DNA of 64,000 nt from CAMXAS01 sp964442435 (GTDB lineage: Bacteria; Bacteroidota; Bacteroidia; Bacteroidales; P3), in NCBI GenBank assembly GCA_964442435.1, contig CAYTZG010000001.1:1-64000 (forward strand), given 5' to 3'. Position numbers and translations under genes: made by a program. Below are positions 41,113 to 50,021 of the stretch, one piece after another; position 1 is the first letter of the stretch, and each line of letters opens with the position of its first letter. The notes below the pieces were generated by a model. It saw only the letters and a list, made by a program, of their open reading frames with translations, was not told the DNA's origin and did not search any database.

Positions 41113-41946
41113 ATGACGACGTTTCTCTATGCGGTTCTGCTGCTGGCCGCCACCGGCCTCATCGCAGCCGTAGTGCTTTATTTCATCGCCATGAAATTCA
41201 AGGTGGAGGAAGACCCGCGCATCGACCTCGTGGCCGAACGGCTACCGGGCGCCAACTGCGGCGCCTGCGGCAAGGCGGGTTGCCGCGACCTGGCCAAAGC
41301 CCTTGTGGAAAGCAATGGCCAAACCGACCTCCACTGCCCGGTCTGCTCTAACGAAGAATGGGCGGCCGTGGCCGAACTGATGGGGATGCACGCGGACACG
41401 TGCGAAGTCAAGATTCCGGTGGTGCGCTGTCAGGGCGGCCACCTGAACAGCATCCGCCAAACGGCTTACGAGGGGTTGGAGAGCTGCGCCTTCGCCCACA
41501 GCCTGCACGCCGGCGAGAACGGCTGCAGTTACGGTTGCCTCGGCCTGGGTGACTGCACGCGCGCCTGTGCGTTCAACTGCCTGACCATGGATCCGAAAAC
41601 CGGCCTGGCCACCGTCAACGAAGACCGCTGTACGGCTTGCGGCAACTGCGTCAAAGCCTGTCCGCGCGGCATCATCGAACTGCGTTACAAACACGCCCAG
41701 GAAGGCCGCATCTATGTGGGTTGCCATACGGAAGACAAGGGCGCCTTGGCCATGAAGCACTGCCTGTCGGCCTGCATCGGTTGCGGCAAATGCGCCAAGA
41801 ACTGCCCGGTGGGCGCCATCAAAGTGGAGAACAATCTGGCGTATATCGATTTCACGCGCTGTACGCACTGCGGCACCTGCGTGGAGGTTTGCCCGAGAAA
41901 ATCCATCGTCGCGACCCACCCGGTGATTCCCGTATCGTCCAACTAA
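41113..41946 (+). CDS. rnfB: Rnf complex subunit B (iron-sulfur protein)
   Basis: A 277-residue subunit of the Rnf ferredoxin:NAD+ oxidoreductase. An N-terminal helix (TFLYAVLLLAATGLIAAVVLYF) anchors it. Then come the Fe-S cluster motif GANCGACGKAGCRDLA (about 45-60) and several 4Fe-4S ferredoxin motifs, including CTACGNCVKACPRGI and CIGCGKCAKNCPVGAI and a final CTHCGTCVEVCP. It accepts electrons from ferredoxin and passes them to the membrane part. First of six contiguous rnf genes, 27 bases after purN. Confidence 0.96.
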   Translation: MTTFLYAVLLLAATGLIAAVVLYFIAMKFKVEEDPRIDLVAERLPGANCGACGKAGCRDLAKALVESNGQTDLHCPVCSNEEWAAVAELMGMHADTCEVKIPVVRCQGGHLNSIRQTAYEGLESCAFAHSLHAGENGCSYGCLGLGDCTRACAFNCLTMDPKTGLATVNEDRCTACGNCVKACPRGIIELRYKHAQEGRIYVGCHTEDKGALAMKHCLSACIGCGKCAKNCPVGAIKVENNLAYIDFTRCTHCGTCVEVCPRKSIVATHPVIPVSSN

Positions 41947-41961
41947 ACCTTGAGAGAAACC

Positions 41962-43296
41962 ATGAAGACATTTCATAAAGGCGGGGTTCACCCCCACGAT
42001 AATAAACTCAACGCGGACGCGCCGGCGCAAGTCCTGCCGTTCGACGGGCCGTTCTGCATTCTGGTCAGCCAGCATTTGGGCGCGCCCTCCACACCCATCG
42101 TCAAAAAAGGCGACCGGGTGAAACGCGGACAGCCGCTGACCGAAAACCAGGCGTTTCTGAGTTCGGTCGTCCATGCCCCGGTATCGGGCACGGTGCAGAA
42201 CGTGTCCGAAGCCCCCGACGCGGGCAATTTCGCGCGGCCGGCCATTTTCATACAGCCCGACGGCGACGAGGCGGAGGATTTCATTTCGGATGACCCGACG
42301 CTTGACCGCGACATACGGCTCTCGCCGACGGAAATCATCGAACGGGTCAAGGCCATGGGCATCGTCGGTTTGGGCGGCGCCTGCTTCCCGACCCATGTCA
42401 AGCTTTCGATACCGAAAGACTGCAAAGCCGATTACCTGCTTGTAAACGGCGTGGAATGCGAACCCTACCTGATAGACGACTATCGGCTGATGCTGGATAA
42501 GCCCGACGAGATTCTAGTGGGCATCTCCATTCTGATGAAAGCCCTGTCCGTCAACAAGGCCATCATCGGCATCGAAGCCAACAAGCCGAAAGCCATCGCG
42601 CTGCTGAAAGAGAAAGCCGCCGCCTACGACGGCATTTCGGTGGAAGCGCTGAAGATGAAATACCCACAAGGCGCTGAAAAACAATTGGTCAAGGCGCTGA
42701 CCGGACGCGAGGTACCGTCCGGCAAACTGCCGATCAACGCGGGCTGCGTTATCCAAAACGTGGGCACGTGCTTTGCGGTTTACGAAGCCGTACAGAAGCA
42801 CAAGCCGCTGACCGAACGCCTTGTGACGGTTACGGGGCCGCTGGTAAAGGAGCCGCGCAACTTCTGGGTCAAAATCGGCACGCCGGTCAGCGCGCTCGTC
42901 GAAGCCTGCGGCGGTCTGCCCGAGAACACGGGCAAGATTATCGCGGGCGGCCCGATGATGGGCAAGGCGCTGCCGCACCTGAACGTGCCGGTTACGAAAG
43001 GACTCTCGGCCCTGTTGCTGCTGCCGGACGAACAGGCGCACCGCCATACGATGGCGCACTGCATCCGCTGCGGAAAATGCGTGGCGGCCTGTCCGATGGG
43101 CTTGGAACCTTACCTGTTGCACGCCGCCGTGTTGAACAAACGCATGGACCTGTGCGAACGGCACCACATCACCGACTGCATCGAATGCGGTTGCTGCCAG
43201 TACACCTGCCCCTCGTTCCGGCCGCTATTGGACACGCTCCGTTTGGGCAAGAACAAAGTCAATCAAATTATCAGAAACCGTAATACCACAAAATAA
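41962..43296 (+). CDS. rnfC: Rnf complex subunit C (NADH/FMN and Fe-S subunit)
   Basis: A 444-residue peripheral subunit that exchanges electrons with NAD(H). The N-terminal KTFHKGGVHPHDNK is the family start. Also seen are VGLGGACFPTHVKL (FMN/NADH-binding region, related to NuoF), and two 4Fe-4S motifs near the C-terminus (CIRCGKCVAACPMGLEP and CIECGCCQYTCPS). An upstream TTG start is open but the ATG at 41962 fits better. Its stop shares one base with the rnfD start. Confidence 0.96.
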   Translation: MKTFHKGGVHPHDNKLNADAPAQVLPFDGPFCILVSQHLGAPSTPIVKKGDRVKRGQPLTENQAFLSSVVHAPVSGTVQNVSEAPDAGNFARPAIFIQPDGDEAEDFISDDPTLDRDIRLSPTEIIERVKAMGIVGLGGACFPTHVKLSIPKDCKADYLLVNGVECEPYLIDDYRLMLDKPDEILVGISILMKALSVNKAIIGIEANKPKAIALLKEKAAAYDGISVEALKMKYPQGAEKQLVKALTGREVPSGKLPINAGCVIQNVGTCFAVYEAVQKHKPLTERLVTVTGPLVKEPRNFWVKIGTPVSALVEACGGLPENTGKIIAGGPMMGKALPHLNVPVTKGLSALLLLPDEQAHRHTMAHCIRCGKCVAACPMGLEPYLLHAAVLNKRMDLCERHHITDCIECGCCQYTCPSFRPLLDTLRLGKNKVNQIIRNRNTTK

Positions 43297-44318
43297 TGTC
43301 GGACGAAAAATCCGTTTCCCGAAAACTGGTCGTATCCGGTTCGCCGCACATACACGGCCCCGAAAGCGTTGCCAAAATCATGTGGGGCGTCGTCATCGCC
43401 CTGCTGCCCGCCCTGGCGGTCTCCATCTATTATTTCGGCCTGCCGGCCCTGCGGACCATTCTCGTCAGCACGGCGGCCTGCGTGGCCTGCGAATGGCTCA
43501 TCCAGCGGTTCCTGCTCAAGAAGCCCTGCTCGATACAAGACGGTTCGGCCGTCATCACGGGGCTGTTGCTCGCGTTCAACCTGCCGGCCACCCTGCCTTG
43601 GTGGATGACGGTTATCGGCGCGATGGCCGCCATCGGTTTGGCCAAAATGGCCTACGGCGGCTTGGGTAACAACCCGTTCAACCCCGCTTTGGTGGGCCGC
43701 GTGTTTTTGTTGATTTCGTTTCCCGTGGCCATGACGACCTGGCCGCAGCCCGTCGATGCCGGCCAGCAGGCCTTCGTCCTCAGCGCGACGGACGCGCTCA
43801 CGGGGCCAACGCCCCTCGGCCTGATTAAAGAGAACCTGCAACAAGGCATTCCGGTGGACGAAAGCCTGCGCACGCTCGGCGTCACGCCCTTGGAACTGCT
43901 GACCGGCCATCGCGCCGGTTCGCTGGGCGAAGTCTCGGTGCTGGCGATTTTGCTCGGCGGCTTGTTCCTGCTGTGGCGGCGCATCATCACCTGGCATATC
44001 CCGGTGGCCTTCCTCGGTTCGGCCTTCGTGTTCGCGGCCATCCTGCACGCCGCCGACCCGCAGGCGTTCCTGCCGCCCGGATTCAGCCTCCTGACCGGCG
44101 GTATCATGCTCGGCGCGTTCTTTATGGCCACCGATATGGTGACCTCGCCCATGACACCCTGGGGCAAAATCGTATTCGGCCTCGGTTGCGGTCTGCTGAC
44201 CATCCTTATCCGCAACTTCGGCGCCTATCCGGAAGGCGTTTCGTTCGCCATTTTGATTATGAACGCGTTTGTTCCGCTCATCAACCGCGGCTTCAAACCC
44301 AAACGTTACGGCTGCTAA
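43296..44318 (+). CDS. rnfD: Rnf complex subunit D (membrane, FMN)
   Basis: A 340-residue integral membrane protein with about ten helices, homologous to NqrB. Family features: VSGSPHIHGPESVAKIMWGV at the start, GLGNNPFNPALVGRVFLLISFP, and SATDALTGPTPLG, the region where FMN is bound covalently to a Thr. It should form part of the ion channel. It overlaps rnfC by one base and precedes rnfG by four bases. Confidence 0.95.
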   Translation: MSDEKSVSRKLVVSGSPHIHGPESVAKIMWGVVIALLPALAVSIYYFGLPALRTILVSTAACVACEWLIQRFLLKKPCSIQDGSAVITGLLLAFNLPATLPWWMTVIGAMAAIGLAKMAYGGLGNNPFNPALVGRVFLLISFPVAMTTWPQPVDAGQQAFVLSATDALTGPTPLGLIKENLQQGIPVDESLRTLGVTPLELLTGHRAGSLGEVSVLAILLGGLFLLWRRIITWHIPVAFLGSAFVFAAILHAADPQAFLPPGFSLLTGGIMLGAFFMATDMVTSPMTPWGKIVFGLGCGLLTILIRNFGAYPEGVSFAILIMNAFVPLINRGFKPKRYGC

Positions 44319-44322
44319 GACT

Positions 44323-44898
44323 ATGGAAAAGAAAGCTTCAACCCTCAGGAACATGGTGGTGAGCCTGCTCTGCGTCGCGGTGCTGTCCGGCAGCTGCGTC
44401 GGCGGTATGTACCTGCTCACCAAATCCCAAATAGCCCAGGCGGAGAAAGAGAAACAGGAAGAGGCCATCAAGGCCGTGCTGCCTGAGTTCGACCGTTTGG
44501 AAGCCCGGCGGCTTGAAACGCCTGACGGCAACGGCACGCTGACGGCCTACACGGCTTATGCGCAGGACGTGCCCGTGGGCACCGCCATCCAAACGTTTAC
44601 CAAGAAAGGCTTTGCCGGCGAAATCCAGCTGATGGCCGGTCTGTTGCCTGACGGCACGCTCTATCGCGTACGGGTGCTGCAACACGCCGAAACGCCTGGC
44701 TTGGGCTCGAAGATGACCGACCCGAAATTCGCCGGTCAGTTCGAAAACCGCCACCCGCAAACCTTTAGGCTGCGCGTCAAGAAAGACGGCGGCGACGTGG
44801 ACGCGATTACGGCGGCTACCATCAGTTCCCGCGCCTATTGCGACGCGCTGGAACGTGCGTTCAACACCTTAGCTTCGGAAGGAGGTTGCCATGAATAA
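44323..44898 (+). CDS. rnfG: Rnf complex subunit G (covalent FMN)
   Basis: A 191-residue protein with one N-terminal helix and a periplasmic FMN-binding domain (NqrC-like). The covalent FMN threonine would be in VDAITAATISSRAY near residue 168; the usual SGAT form is TAAT here. PGLGSKMTDPKFAGQF is the second conserved block. It carries electrons between RnfB/RnfD and RnfE/A. It overlaps rnfE by eight bases. Confidence 0.93.
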   Translation: MEKKASTLRNMVVSLLCVAVLSGSCVGGMYLLTKSQIAQAEKEKQEEAIKAVLPEFDRLEARRLETPDGNGTLTAYTAYAQDVPVGTAIQTFTKKGFAGEIQLMAGLLPDGTLYRVRVLQHAETPGLGSKMTDPKFAGQFENRHPQTFRLRVKKDGGDVDAITAATISSRAYCDALERAFNTLASEGGCHE

Positions 44899-45502
44899 GA
44901 CATCCGTTTGGAAAATCTTCAGCAACGGGCTGTTTACGAACAATCCCGTTTTCGTATTGTTGCTCGGGATGTGCCCCACGCTGGGCGTCACGTCCTCGGC
45001 CATCAACGGCCTCGGCATGGGGCTGGCCACGACCTTCGTCCTGATTCTGTCGAACATGATCATCTCGCTCGTCAAATACCAGATTCCCGACAAGGTGCGC
45101 ATTCCGTGCTTTATCGTCATCATCGCCTCGTTCGTGACGATGGTGGAACTGCTGATGAAAGCCTACGTGCCGGCGCTCTACGCGCAGTTGGGCCTGTTTA
45201 TCCCGCTCATCGTCGTCAACTGCCTCGTGTTGGGACGCGCCGAAGCCTTCGCCGCCAAAAACAACGTGTTCCGCTCGTTTTTGGACGGAGCCGGCATGGG
45301 ATTGGGCTTCACGCTCGCGCTGACCTTGCTCGGCGCGGTCCGCGAACTGCTCGGCAGCGGGGCCATTTTCGGCCACAAGTTCATCGCGCCGGAGGCCGAC
45401 GGCATTTTGATTTTCGTGCTCGCGCCGGGGGCTTTCTTCGCGTTGGGATTGCTCATCGCCATCATCCGGGCCGTGCAAAACCTGCGTTCAACCAACCGTT
45501 AA
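44891..45502 (+). CDS. rnfE: Rnf complex subunit E
   Basis: A 203-residue membrane protein with six helices, NqrD/RnfE type. The start WKIFSNGLFTNNPVFVLLLGMCPTLG contains the conserved cysteine (Cys30-region) that with RnfA holds an Fe-S cluster inside the membrane; NCLVLGRAEAFA is the mirrored second cysteine site. Start overlaps rnfG. rnfA follows after 25 bases. Confidence 0.96.
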   Translation: MNKTSVWKIFSNGLFTNNPVFVLLLGMCPTLGVTSSAINGLGMGLATTFVLILSNMIISLVKYQIPDKVRIPCFIVIIASFVTMVELLMKAYVPALYAQLGLFIPLIVVNCLVLGRAEAFAAKNNVFRSFLDGAGMGLGFTLALTLLGAVRELLGSGAIFGHKFIAPEADGILIFVLAPGAFFALGLLIAIIRAVQNLRSTNR

Positions 45503-45527
45503 TCCCTTACCCTAAAAAACTTTCGCC

Positions 45528-46100
45528 ATGGAATACATATTGCTCATCATAGGCGCCGTTTTCGTCAACAACATCGTCTTGTCGCAAACGCTCGGCATCT
45601 GCCCGTTCTTAGGCGTCTCCAACAAACTGTCCTCATCGGTCGGCATGGGGGCTGCCGTCGTTTTCGTCATCACGCTGGCCACGGTCGTCACCTACCTCAT
45701 CAACCGCTACCTGCTGGTGCCGCTGGACTTGGGCTTCCTGCAAACCATCGCCTACATCCTCATCATCGCCGCCCTCGTGCAGATGGTGGAAATCGTACTG
45801 AAAAAAGTCAGCCCCGCACTGTATCAGGCCTTGGGGATTTTCCTGCCGCTGATTACGACGAACTGCGCCGTTTTGGGCGTGGCCATCCTCGTGGTGCAGA
45901 AAGAATTCAACCTGTTGCAGAGCACGGCTTTCGCGTTTGCCTCGGCCTTGGGCTTCATGCTCGCGCTGTTGATTTTCGCGGGCTTGCGCGAAGACCTTGA
46001 TCTCGTGGAAATTCCACAAACGATGAAGGGCGCGCCCATCGCGATGATTACGGCCGGCATTCTGGCCATCGCGTTCATGGGCTTCGCCGGATTAGTTTAA
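45528..46100 (+). CDS. rnfA: Rnf complex subunit A
   Basis: A 190-residue membrane protein with six helices, homologous to RnfE but inverted in the membrane. Conserved NNIVLSQTLGICPFLGVS and TTNCAVLGVAI carry the two cysteines of the intramembrane cluster shared with RnfE. Last gene of a complete rnfBCDGEA set, so the organism can build the whole ion-pumping complex. Confidence 0.96.
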   Translation: MEYILLIIGAVFVNNIVLSQTLGICPFLGVSNKLSSSVGMGAAVVFVITLATVVTYLINRYLLVPLDLGFLQTIAYILIIAALVQMVEIVLKKVSPALYQALGIFLPLITTNCAVLGVAILVVQKEFNLLQSTAFAFASALGFMLALLIFAGLREDLDLVEIPQTMKGAPIAMITAGILAIAFMGFAGLV

Positions 46101-46115
46101 TTGGTATTATTTGCT

Positions 46116-46123
46116 TATTTTTG
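46116..46123 (+). promoter_or_regulatory. -7 box for arcC
   Basis: TATTTTTG, 60 bases before the carbamate kinase ATG; no clear -33. Confidence 0.4.
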
Positions 46124-46183
46124 TGACCTTTTCCGCAACGGGTCGCCGACAACAGCGCCTGTTGCACCACCAAAACTAACGAC

Positions 46184-47125
46184 ATGAAAAGACTCGCCGT
46201 TGTGGCTTTTGGCGGCAATGCCCTGCTCAAAAGCGGTCAAAAAGGCACGTTCGAGGAACAAGTCCGGAACGTGAGCGAAACTTGCAAGGCCTTGTTGCCG
46301 TTGCTTCAACAGGGATATAACTTGGTCATCGGCCATGGCAACGGGCCGCAGGTGGGCAACGTCATGCTGCAGCACGAAGCGGGCAAACAGGTGTTCCATC
46401 TGGAAGCCATGCCGATGGATTTCTGTGTGGCCGAGACCCAAGGCTCCATCGGTTATCTGATTGAGCTCTGCCTGTTCAACGAAATGCAGAAAGCGGGTCT
46501 GAACCGTCAGGTGGTGACGTTGCTGACGCAGGTATTGGTCAGCAAGGACGACCGGGCGTTCGCCAACCCGACCAAACCCGTCGGTCCCTACTACACGAAG
46601 GAAGAAGCCGACCGCTACAGCGCGGCTACGGGCGCGATTTTCAAGGAAGACCCGAAAGGCAACGGCTGGCGCAAGGTCGTGCCCTCGCCCACACCGATGG
46701 ACATCAACCACTTGGAAATGATTGAAGCGGCCGTGGAGGCCGGTCATATCGTCGTGACCGTGGGCGGCGGCGGTATCCCCGTCATCCGCGAGGCCAACGG
46801 CGACTTCAAGGGCATCGAAGCCGTTATCGACAAGGATTTGGCGTCGGCGCTGACGGCCGTCAAAATCAAGGCCGACGAGTTCTACATCCTGACCGACGTG
46901 CCCAAAGTCTATGTCAACTTCCGCAAGCCGGACGAAAAGGCCTTGGATACGATTACCGTGGCGGAAGCCCGCCGCTATCTGGACGAAGGCCAGTTTGCCG
47001 AGGGCTCGATGGCGCCCAAAATCCGGGCGGCGATTTTCTTTGTGGAAAACGGCGGCAAGGAGTGCATCATCACCGAAGCCGGCGAATTGGGCAAAGCGGC
47101 GGCCGGCACGCGCATCGTGGCTTAA
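46184..47125 (+). CDS. arcC: Carbamate kinase
   Basis: A 313-residue amino acid kinase-fold enzyme that makes ATP and carbamate from carbamoyl phosphate and ADP. Visible: AFGGNALLKSGQKGTFEEQ, VIGHGNGPQVGNVML, and the conserved GGGGIPVIREANG and VIDKDLASALTA blocks. Followed 35 bases later by ornithine carbamoyltransferase, so the pair probably recovers ATP from citrulline (arginine deiminase pathway). The deiminase gene itself is not in the window. Base composition is normal for the region. Confidence 0.95.
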   Translation: MKRLAVVAFGGNALLKSGQKGTFEEQVRNVSETCKALLPLLQQGYNLVIGHGNGPQVGNVMLQHEAGKQVFHLEAMPMDFCVAETQGSIGYLIELCLFNEMQKAGLNRQVVTLLTQVLVSKDDRAFANPTKPVGPYYTKEEADRYSAATGAIFKEDPKGNGWRKVVPSPTPMDINHLEMIEAAVEAGHIVVTVGGGGIPVIREANGDFKGIEAVIDKDLASALTAVKIKADEFYILTDVPKVYVNFRKPDEKALDTITVAEARRYLDEGQFAEGSMAPKIRAAIFFVENGGKECIITEAGELGKAAAGTRIVA

Positions 47126-47160
47126 TGAAACCGAATATCAAACCTTAAATCAATACAACA

Positions 47161-48162
47161 ATGGCTTTCAATCTTAGAAACCGCAGCTTCCTGAAGTTGC
47201 TGGACTTTACGCCGAAAGAAATCGGCTATTTGCTGGACTTGGCCGCCCAACTGAAGCAGGCCAAATACACGGGCACCGAAACCCCGACGCTGAAAGGCAA
47301 GAACATCGTGTTGCTGTTTGAAAAAGACTCGACGCGTACGCGTTGCTCTTTCGAAGTGGCCGCGTTGGATCAAGGCGCGCACGTTACCTACCTCGGCCCC
47401 TCCGGCTCGCAGATGGGCAAGAAGGAATCGATGAAGGACACGGCCCGCGTATTGGGTCGCATCTACGACGGTATCGAATACCGCGGCTACGCCCAATCGA
47501 CGGTTGAAACGCTGGCCGAATACGCGGGGGTTCCCGTATGGAACGGTCTGACGAACGAATTCCACCCGACGCAGATTCTCGCCGACTTCCTGACGATGCG
47601 CGAACACAGCGACAAACCGTTGCATAAGATTTCGTTCGCTTACCTCGGCGATGCCCGCAACAACATGGGTAACTCGTTGATGGTGGGTGCCGCCAAGATG
47701 GGTATGGACTTCCGCGCCGTAGCGCCGAAAGCCTGCTGGCCCGAAGAATCGCTCGTAAAGGAATGCAAGAAAATCGCCAAGGAAACGGGCGCCAAGATTA
47801 CGTTGACCGAAAAGGTGAACGAAGGCGTCAAGGGCGTGGACTTCCTCTACACCGACGTTTGGGTTTCGATGGGTGAACCCGAAGCCGTATGGGCCGAACG
47901 CATCAAACTGCTCAAACCGTATCAGATCAACGCCGCCGTGGTTAAGGCGACGGGCAATCCGAACGTTAAGTTCATGCACTGCCTCCCGGCTTTCCACAAC
48001 CTGGAAACGGTGGTAGGCCAGGACATCTACAAGAAATTCAAGATGAACGGTCTGGAAGTGACCGAAGACGTATTCGAATCGCCGAGAAGCATTGTCTTCG
48101 ACGAAGCCGAAAACCGTCTGCACACGATCAAGGCCGTGATGGTGGCTACGCTCGGCAAATAA
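47161..48162 (+). CDS. Ornithine carbamoyltransferase, probably catabolic
   Basis: A 333-residue transcarbamoylase. Carbamoyl-phosphate motif STRTRCSFE (about 59-67), the HPTQ motif in NEFHPTQILADF, the ornithine loop VWVSMGEP and the catalytic cysteine in MHCLPAFH are present. The presence of Ser-Met-Gly and HCLP indicates ornithine rather than N-acetylornithine as substrate. Its place behind carbamate kinase and its 333-residue length resemble the ArcB type, which runs citrulline to ornithine and carbamoyl phosphate; an anabolic ArgF role cannot be excluded. Confidence 0.93.
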   Translation: MAFNLRNRSFLKLLDFTPKEIGYLLDLAAQLKQAKYTGTETPTLKGKNIVLLFEKDSTRTRCSFEVAALDQGAHVTYLGPSGSQMGKKESMKDTARVLGRIYDGIEYRGYAQSTVETLAEYAGVPVWNGLTNEFHPTQILADFLTMREHSDKPLHKISFAYLGDARNNMGNSLMVGAAKMGMDFRAVAPKACWPEESLVKECKKIAKETGAKITLTEKVNEGVKGVDFLYTDVWVSMGEPEAVWAERIKLLKPYQINAAVVKATGNPNVKFMHCLPAFHNLETVVGQDIYKKFKMNGLEVTEDVFESPRSIVFDEAENRLHTIKAVMVATLGK

Positions 48163-48190
48163 GCCGGCAGACGTCATCCGTCTATATCTT

Positions 48191-48230
48191 AAAAGAAAAA
48201 GCCCGATTGAACAATCGGGCTTTTTCTTTT
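48191..48230. terminator. Bidirectional terminator
   Basis: A perfect 19-bp stem (48191-48209 with 48212-48230) with A- and T-runs on the flanks, between the convergent carbamoyltransferase and barrel-protein genes. Confidence 0.9.
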
Positions 48231-48243
48231 GGCCACAAGCCGA

Positions 48244-48885
48244 TTACCAAAACAGATAGGTAAATCCGGCCTGCAGAACGTGGGTATGCAGTTTGCCGTC
48301 GCCTTTCCATCGGTCGAGCAAACCGTAATCATACCCCACGCTGATGCGATAATGCCGGCAGATGTTAACGCCGATGCCGCCGCCAACCTTGACATCCCAT
48401 CTCAAATAGTCGGCGTCTCTGCCGTAAAGGCTTACCGACTTATCGTTGGAGGCAATGGAAACGCCGCCAAATTCGGCACCGACCTGGCCTTTGCCGCCCG
48501 CATACAAACCGAAACTGGCCGTAGGACCCGCATAAACGAATATCCGCGCGTTCCGGTTTATCTCGTAGCCGTAGTTGAACATGAGCGGTACATTTAAATA
48601 ATGTTCGTTGTATTTACTTTCGCCCGTAAGGGGGACGCCGGCGTTCTCTACCGTCACTTCTTCGCTTCTAAACGCACAGTTATACTGAATGGACGGACAG
48701 AATTCAAATCCGGCGCCAAGCGGCAGATTGTAGCCGAGTTGTATATAAGCCCCGTTATACCAGCGGTCGTTGCCCTCCGAAAAAGCCTGGGACGTCCCCG
48801 TATATCCAGCGCCGATATTGACCTGCGCAAAGGCGGTGCCTACCGCGATTAAAACCGCCGCAAGCGTCACAAATGTTCTTTTCAT
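48244..48885 (-). CDS. Small outer-membrane beta-barrel protein
   Basis: A 213-residue protein with a signal peptide (KRTFVTLAAVLIAVGTAFA) and alternating hydrophobic/polar strands, ending in an aromatic residue (LQAGFTYLFW), as expected for an eight-stranded barrel of the porin/opacity-like type. Its ATG overlaps the stop of the ABC-2 permease gene, so it is the last gene of the efflux operon and probably translationally coupled. Its role in efflux is unknown. Confidence 0.82.
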   Translation of the reverse strand: MKRTFVTLAAVLIAVGTAFAQVNIGAGYTGTSQAFSEGNDRWYNGAYIQLGYNLPLGAGFEFCPSIQYNCAFRSEEVTVENAGVPLTGESKYNEHYLNVPLMFNYGYEINRNARIFVYAGPTASFGLYAGGKGQVGAEFGGVSIASNDKSVSLYGRDADYLRWDVKVGGGIGVNICRHYRISVGYDYGLLDRWKGDGKLHTHVLQAGFTYLFW

Positions 48886-50015
48886 TTCCTTATTTTTTTA
48901 AGTGTAAAGTTATTATTCTGTATTTTCGTCACTATCAACGATAGCCCGAAATAGACGGCTGTCTGTATCAGCAATATCTTCAGCAAAGGGGCGATGCTTT
49001 CCAAACTGGCACCGGCACCAGCCAGATTGATATAGGCCCTCGTGCCGAAAGTGGACGGAAAGAGATAGGAGAACCAATCCCAAAATTTAGGGAAGCAGGC
49101 TTGCGGCCATGAAAAACCGGTCAGGAACAATTCCGGGAGCGTCAAAAACAGCAGGGCCACGATGGACGTCTCCCGATGCCGGATAAACAGGCTACACGCC
49201 ATCGAGAAAAAGATGCAGGCCGTGACATAAATCATCAGGAAAACCAACGATGTCCAAAAATCGCTCACAATCGGAATATTGAACAGCAACGGCACCAGAT
49301 AGACGATATACATGCCTATCATCATATAGACGAGCCAATAGGCGGCACCGCGTCCGAAAACGATTCGACCCGAAGCCCCGTTTATCCGCCCCGTATTCTC
49401 TTCCCTGCGCGTACCCGCCAACATCCCCATGCCGTAGAACATGGTTTGTTGAATGACCAGCATCAGCGCCGCCGTAATGAAGAAAAAGTTGAAGGCGTTG
49501 CACCGGTTGTACGGATTGTTATACACATATCCCATCGGCTTGACCTGAGGGGATATGACCTCGAACTCATGCAACATGACAAAGTTAGCCGCCGTCATCA
49601 GATTCTTGTAATAGAAGAAGCTCCCCATATCGCAAAAGACGCTCAGGGTAGCCTGTCGCTTTTGGGCGATTCGGTCGCCGAAATCCGCCGGAAAGAACAG
49701 GATGCCGTGGCATTGCCGCTGCTTCATCAACGTTTCGGCTTCCGCCATCGTGGCGCAATAACCCGCAATGCGGACTTCGGGGGTGGCGTCCGCTTCCATG
49801 ATGAACCGCCGGCTTTCGCTACACCGCGCCTCATCCACAACCACCACCGGCACTTCCTCCAACGTACCGTTCGCATAAATCAGATTATACAAAACAGGAT
49901 ACCCGAGGCCTGCCAGGAAAAAAATCACCAGCACGCCGCTATCTTTGAATATGGCGCTGAATTCTTCACGGAACACCTTGATGAAGTCCTGCCGGAATGT
50001 TTTGAAATATCCCAT
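48882..50015 (-). CDS. ABC-2 type transporter permease (second of two)
   Basis: A 377-residue membrane protein with the ABC-2/YhhJ layout: one helix near residue 30, a large periplasmic domain (about 50-175), then five or six helices (from about 180). Motifs such as VPVVVVDEARCSESR and NPYNRCNAFNFFFITAALMLVIQQT resemble the multidrug exporter permease family. It follows the other permease by six bases. No ATP-binding subunit is encoded in the operon. Confidence 0.88.
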   Translation of the reverse strand: MGYFKTFRQDFIKVFREEFSAIFKDSGVLVIFFLAGLGYPVLYNLIYANGTLEEVPVVVVDEARCSESRRFIMEADATPEVRIAGYCATMAEAETLMKQRQCHGILFFPADFGDRIAQKRQATLSVFCDMGSFFYYKNLMTAANFVMLHEFEVISPQVKPMGYVYNNPYNRCNAFNFFFITAALMLVIQQTMFYGMGMLAGTRREENTGRINGASGRIVFGRGAAYWLVYMMIGMYIVYLVPLLFNIPIVSDFWTSLVFLMIYVTACIFFSMACSLFIRHRETSIVALLFLTLPELFLTGFSWPQACFPKFWDWFSYLFPSTFGTRAYINLAGAGASLESIAPLLKILLIQTAVYFGLSLIVTKIQNNNFTLKKIRK

Positions 50016-50021
50016 AACCCG

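Noticed and set aside
41950..41961. TTG start giving four extra residues for rnfC
   Set aside because: The ATG at 41962 gives the normal KTFHKGG start.
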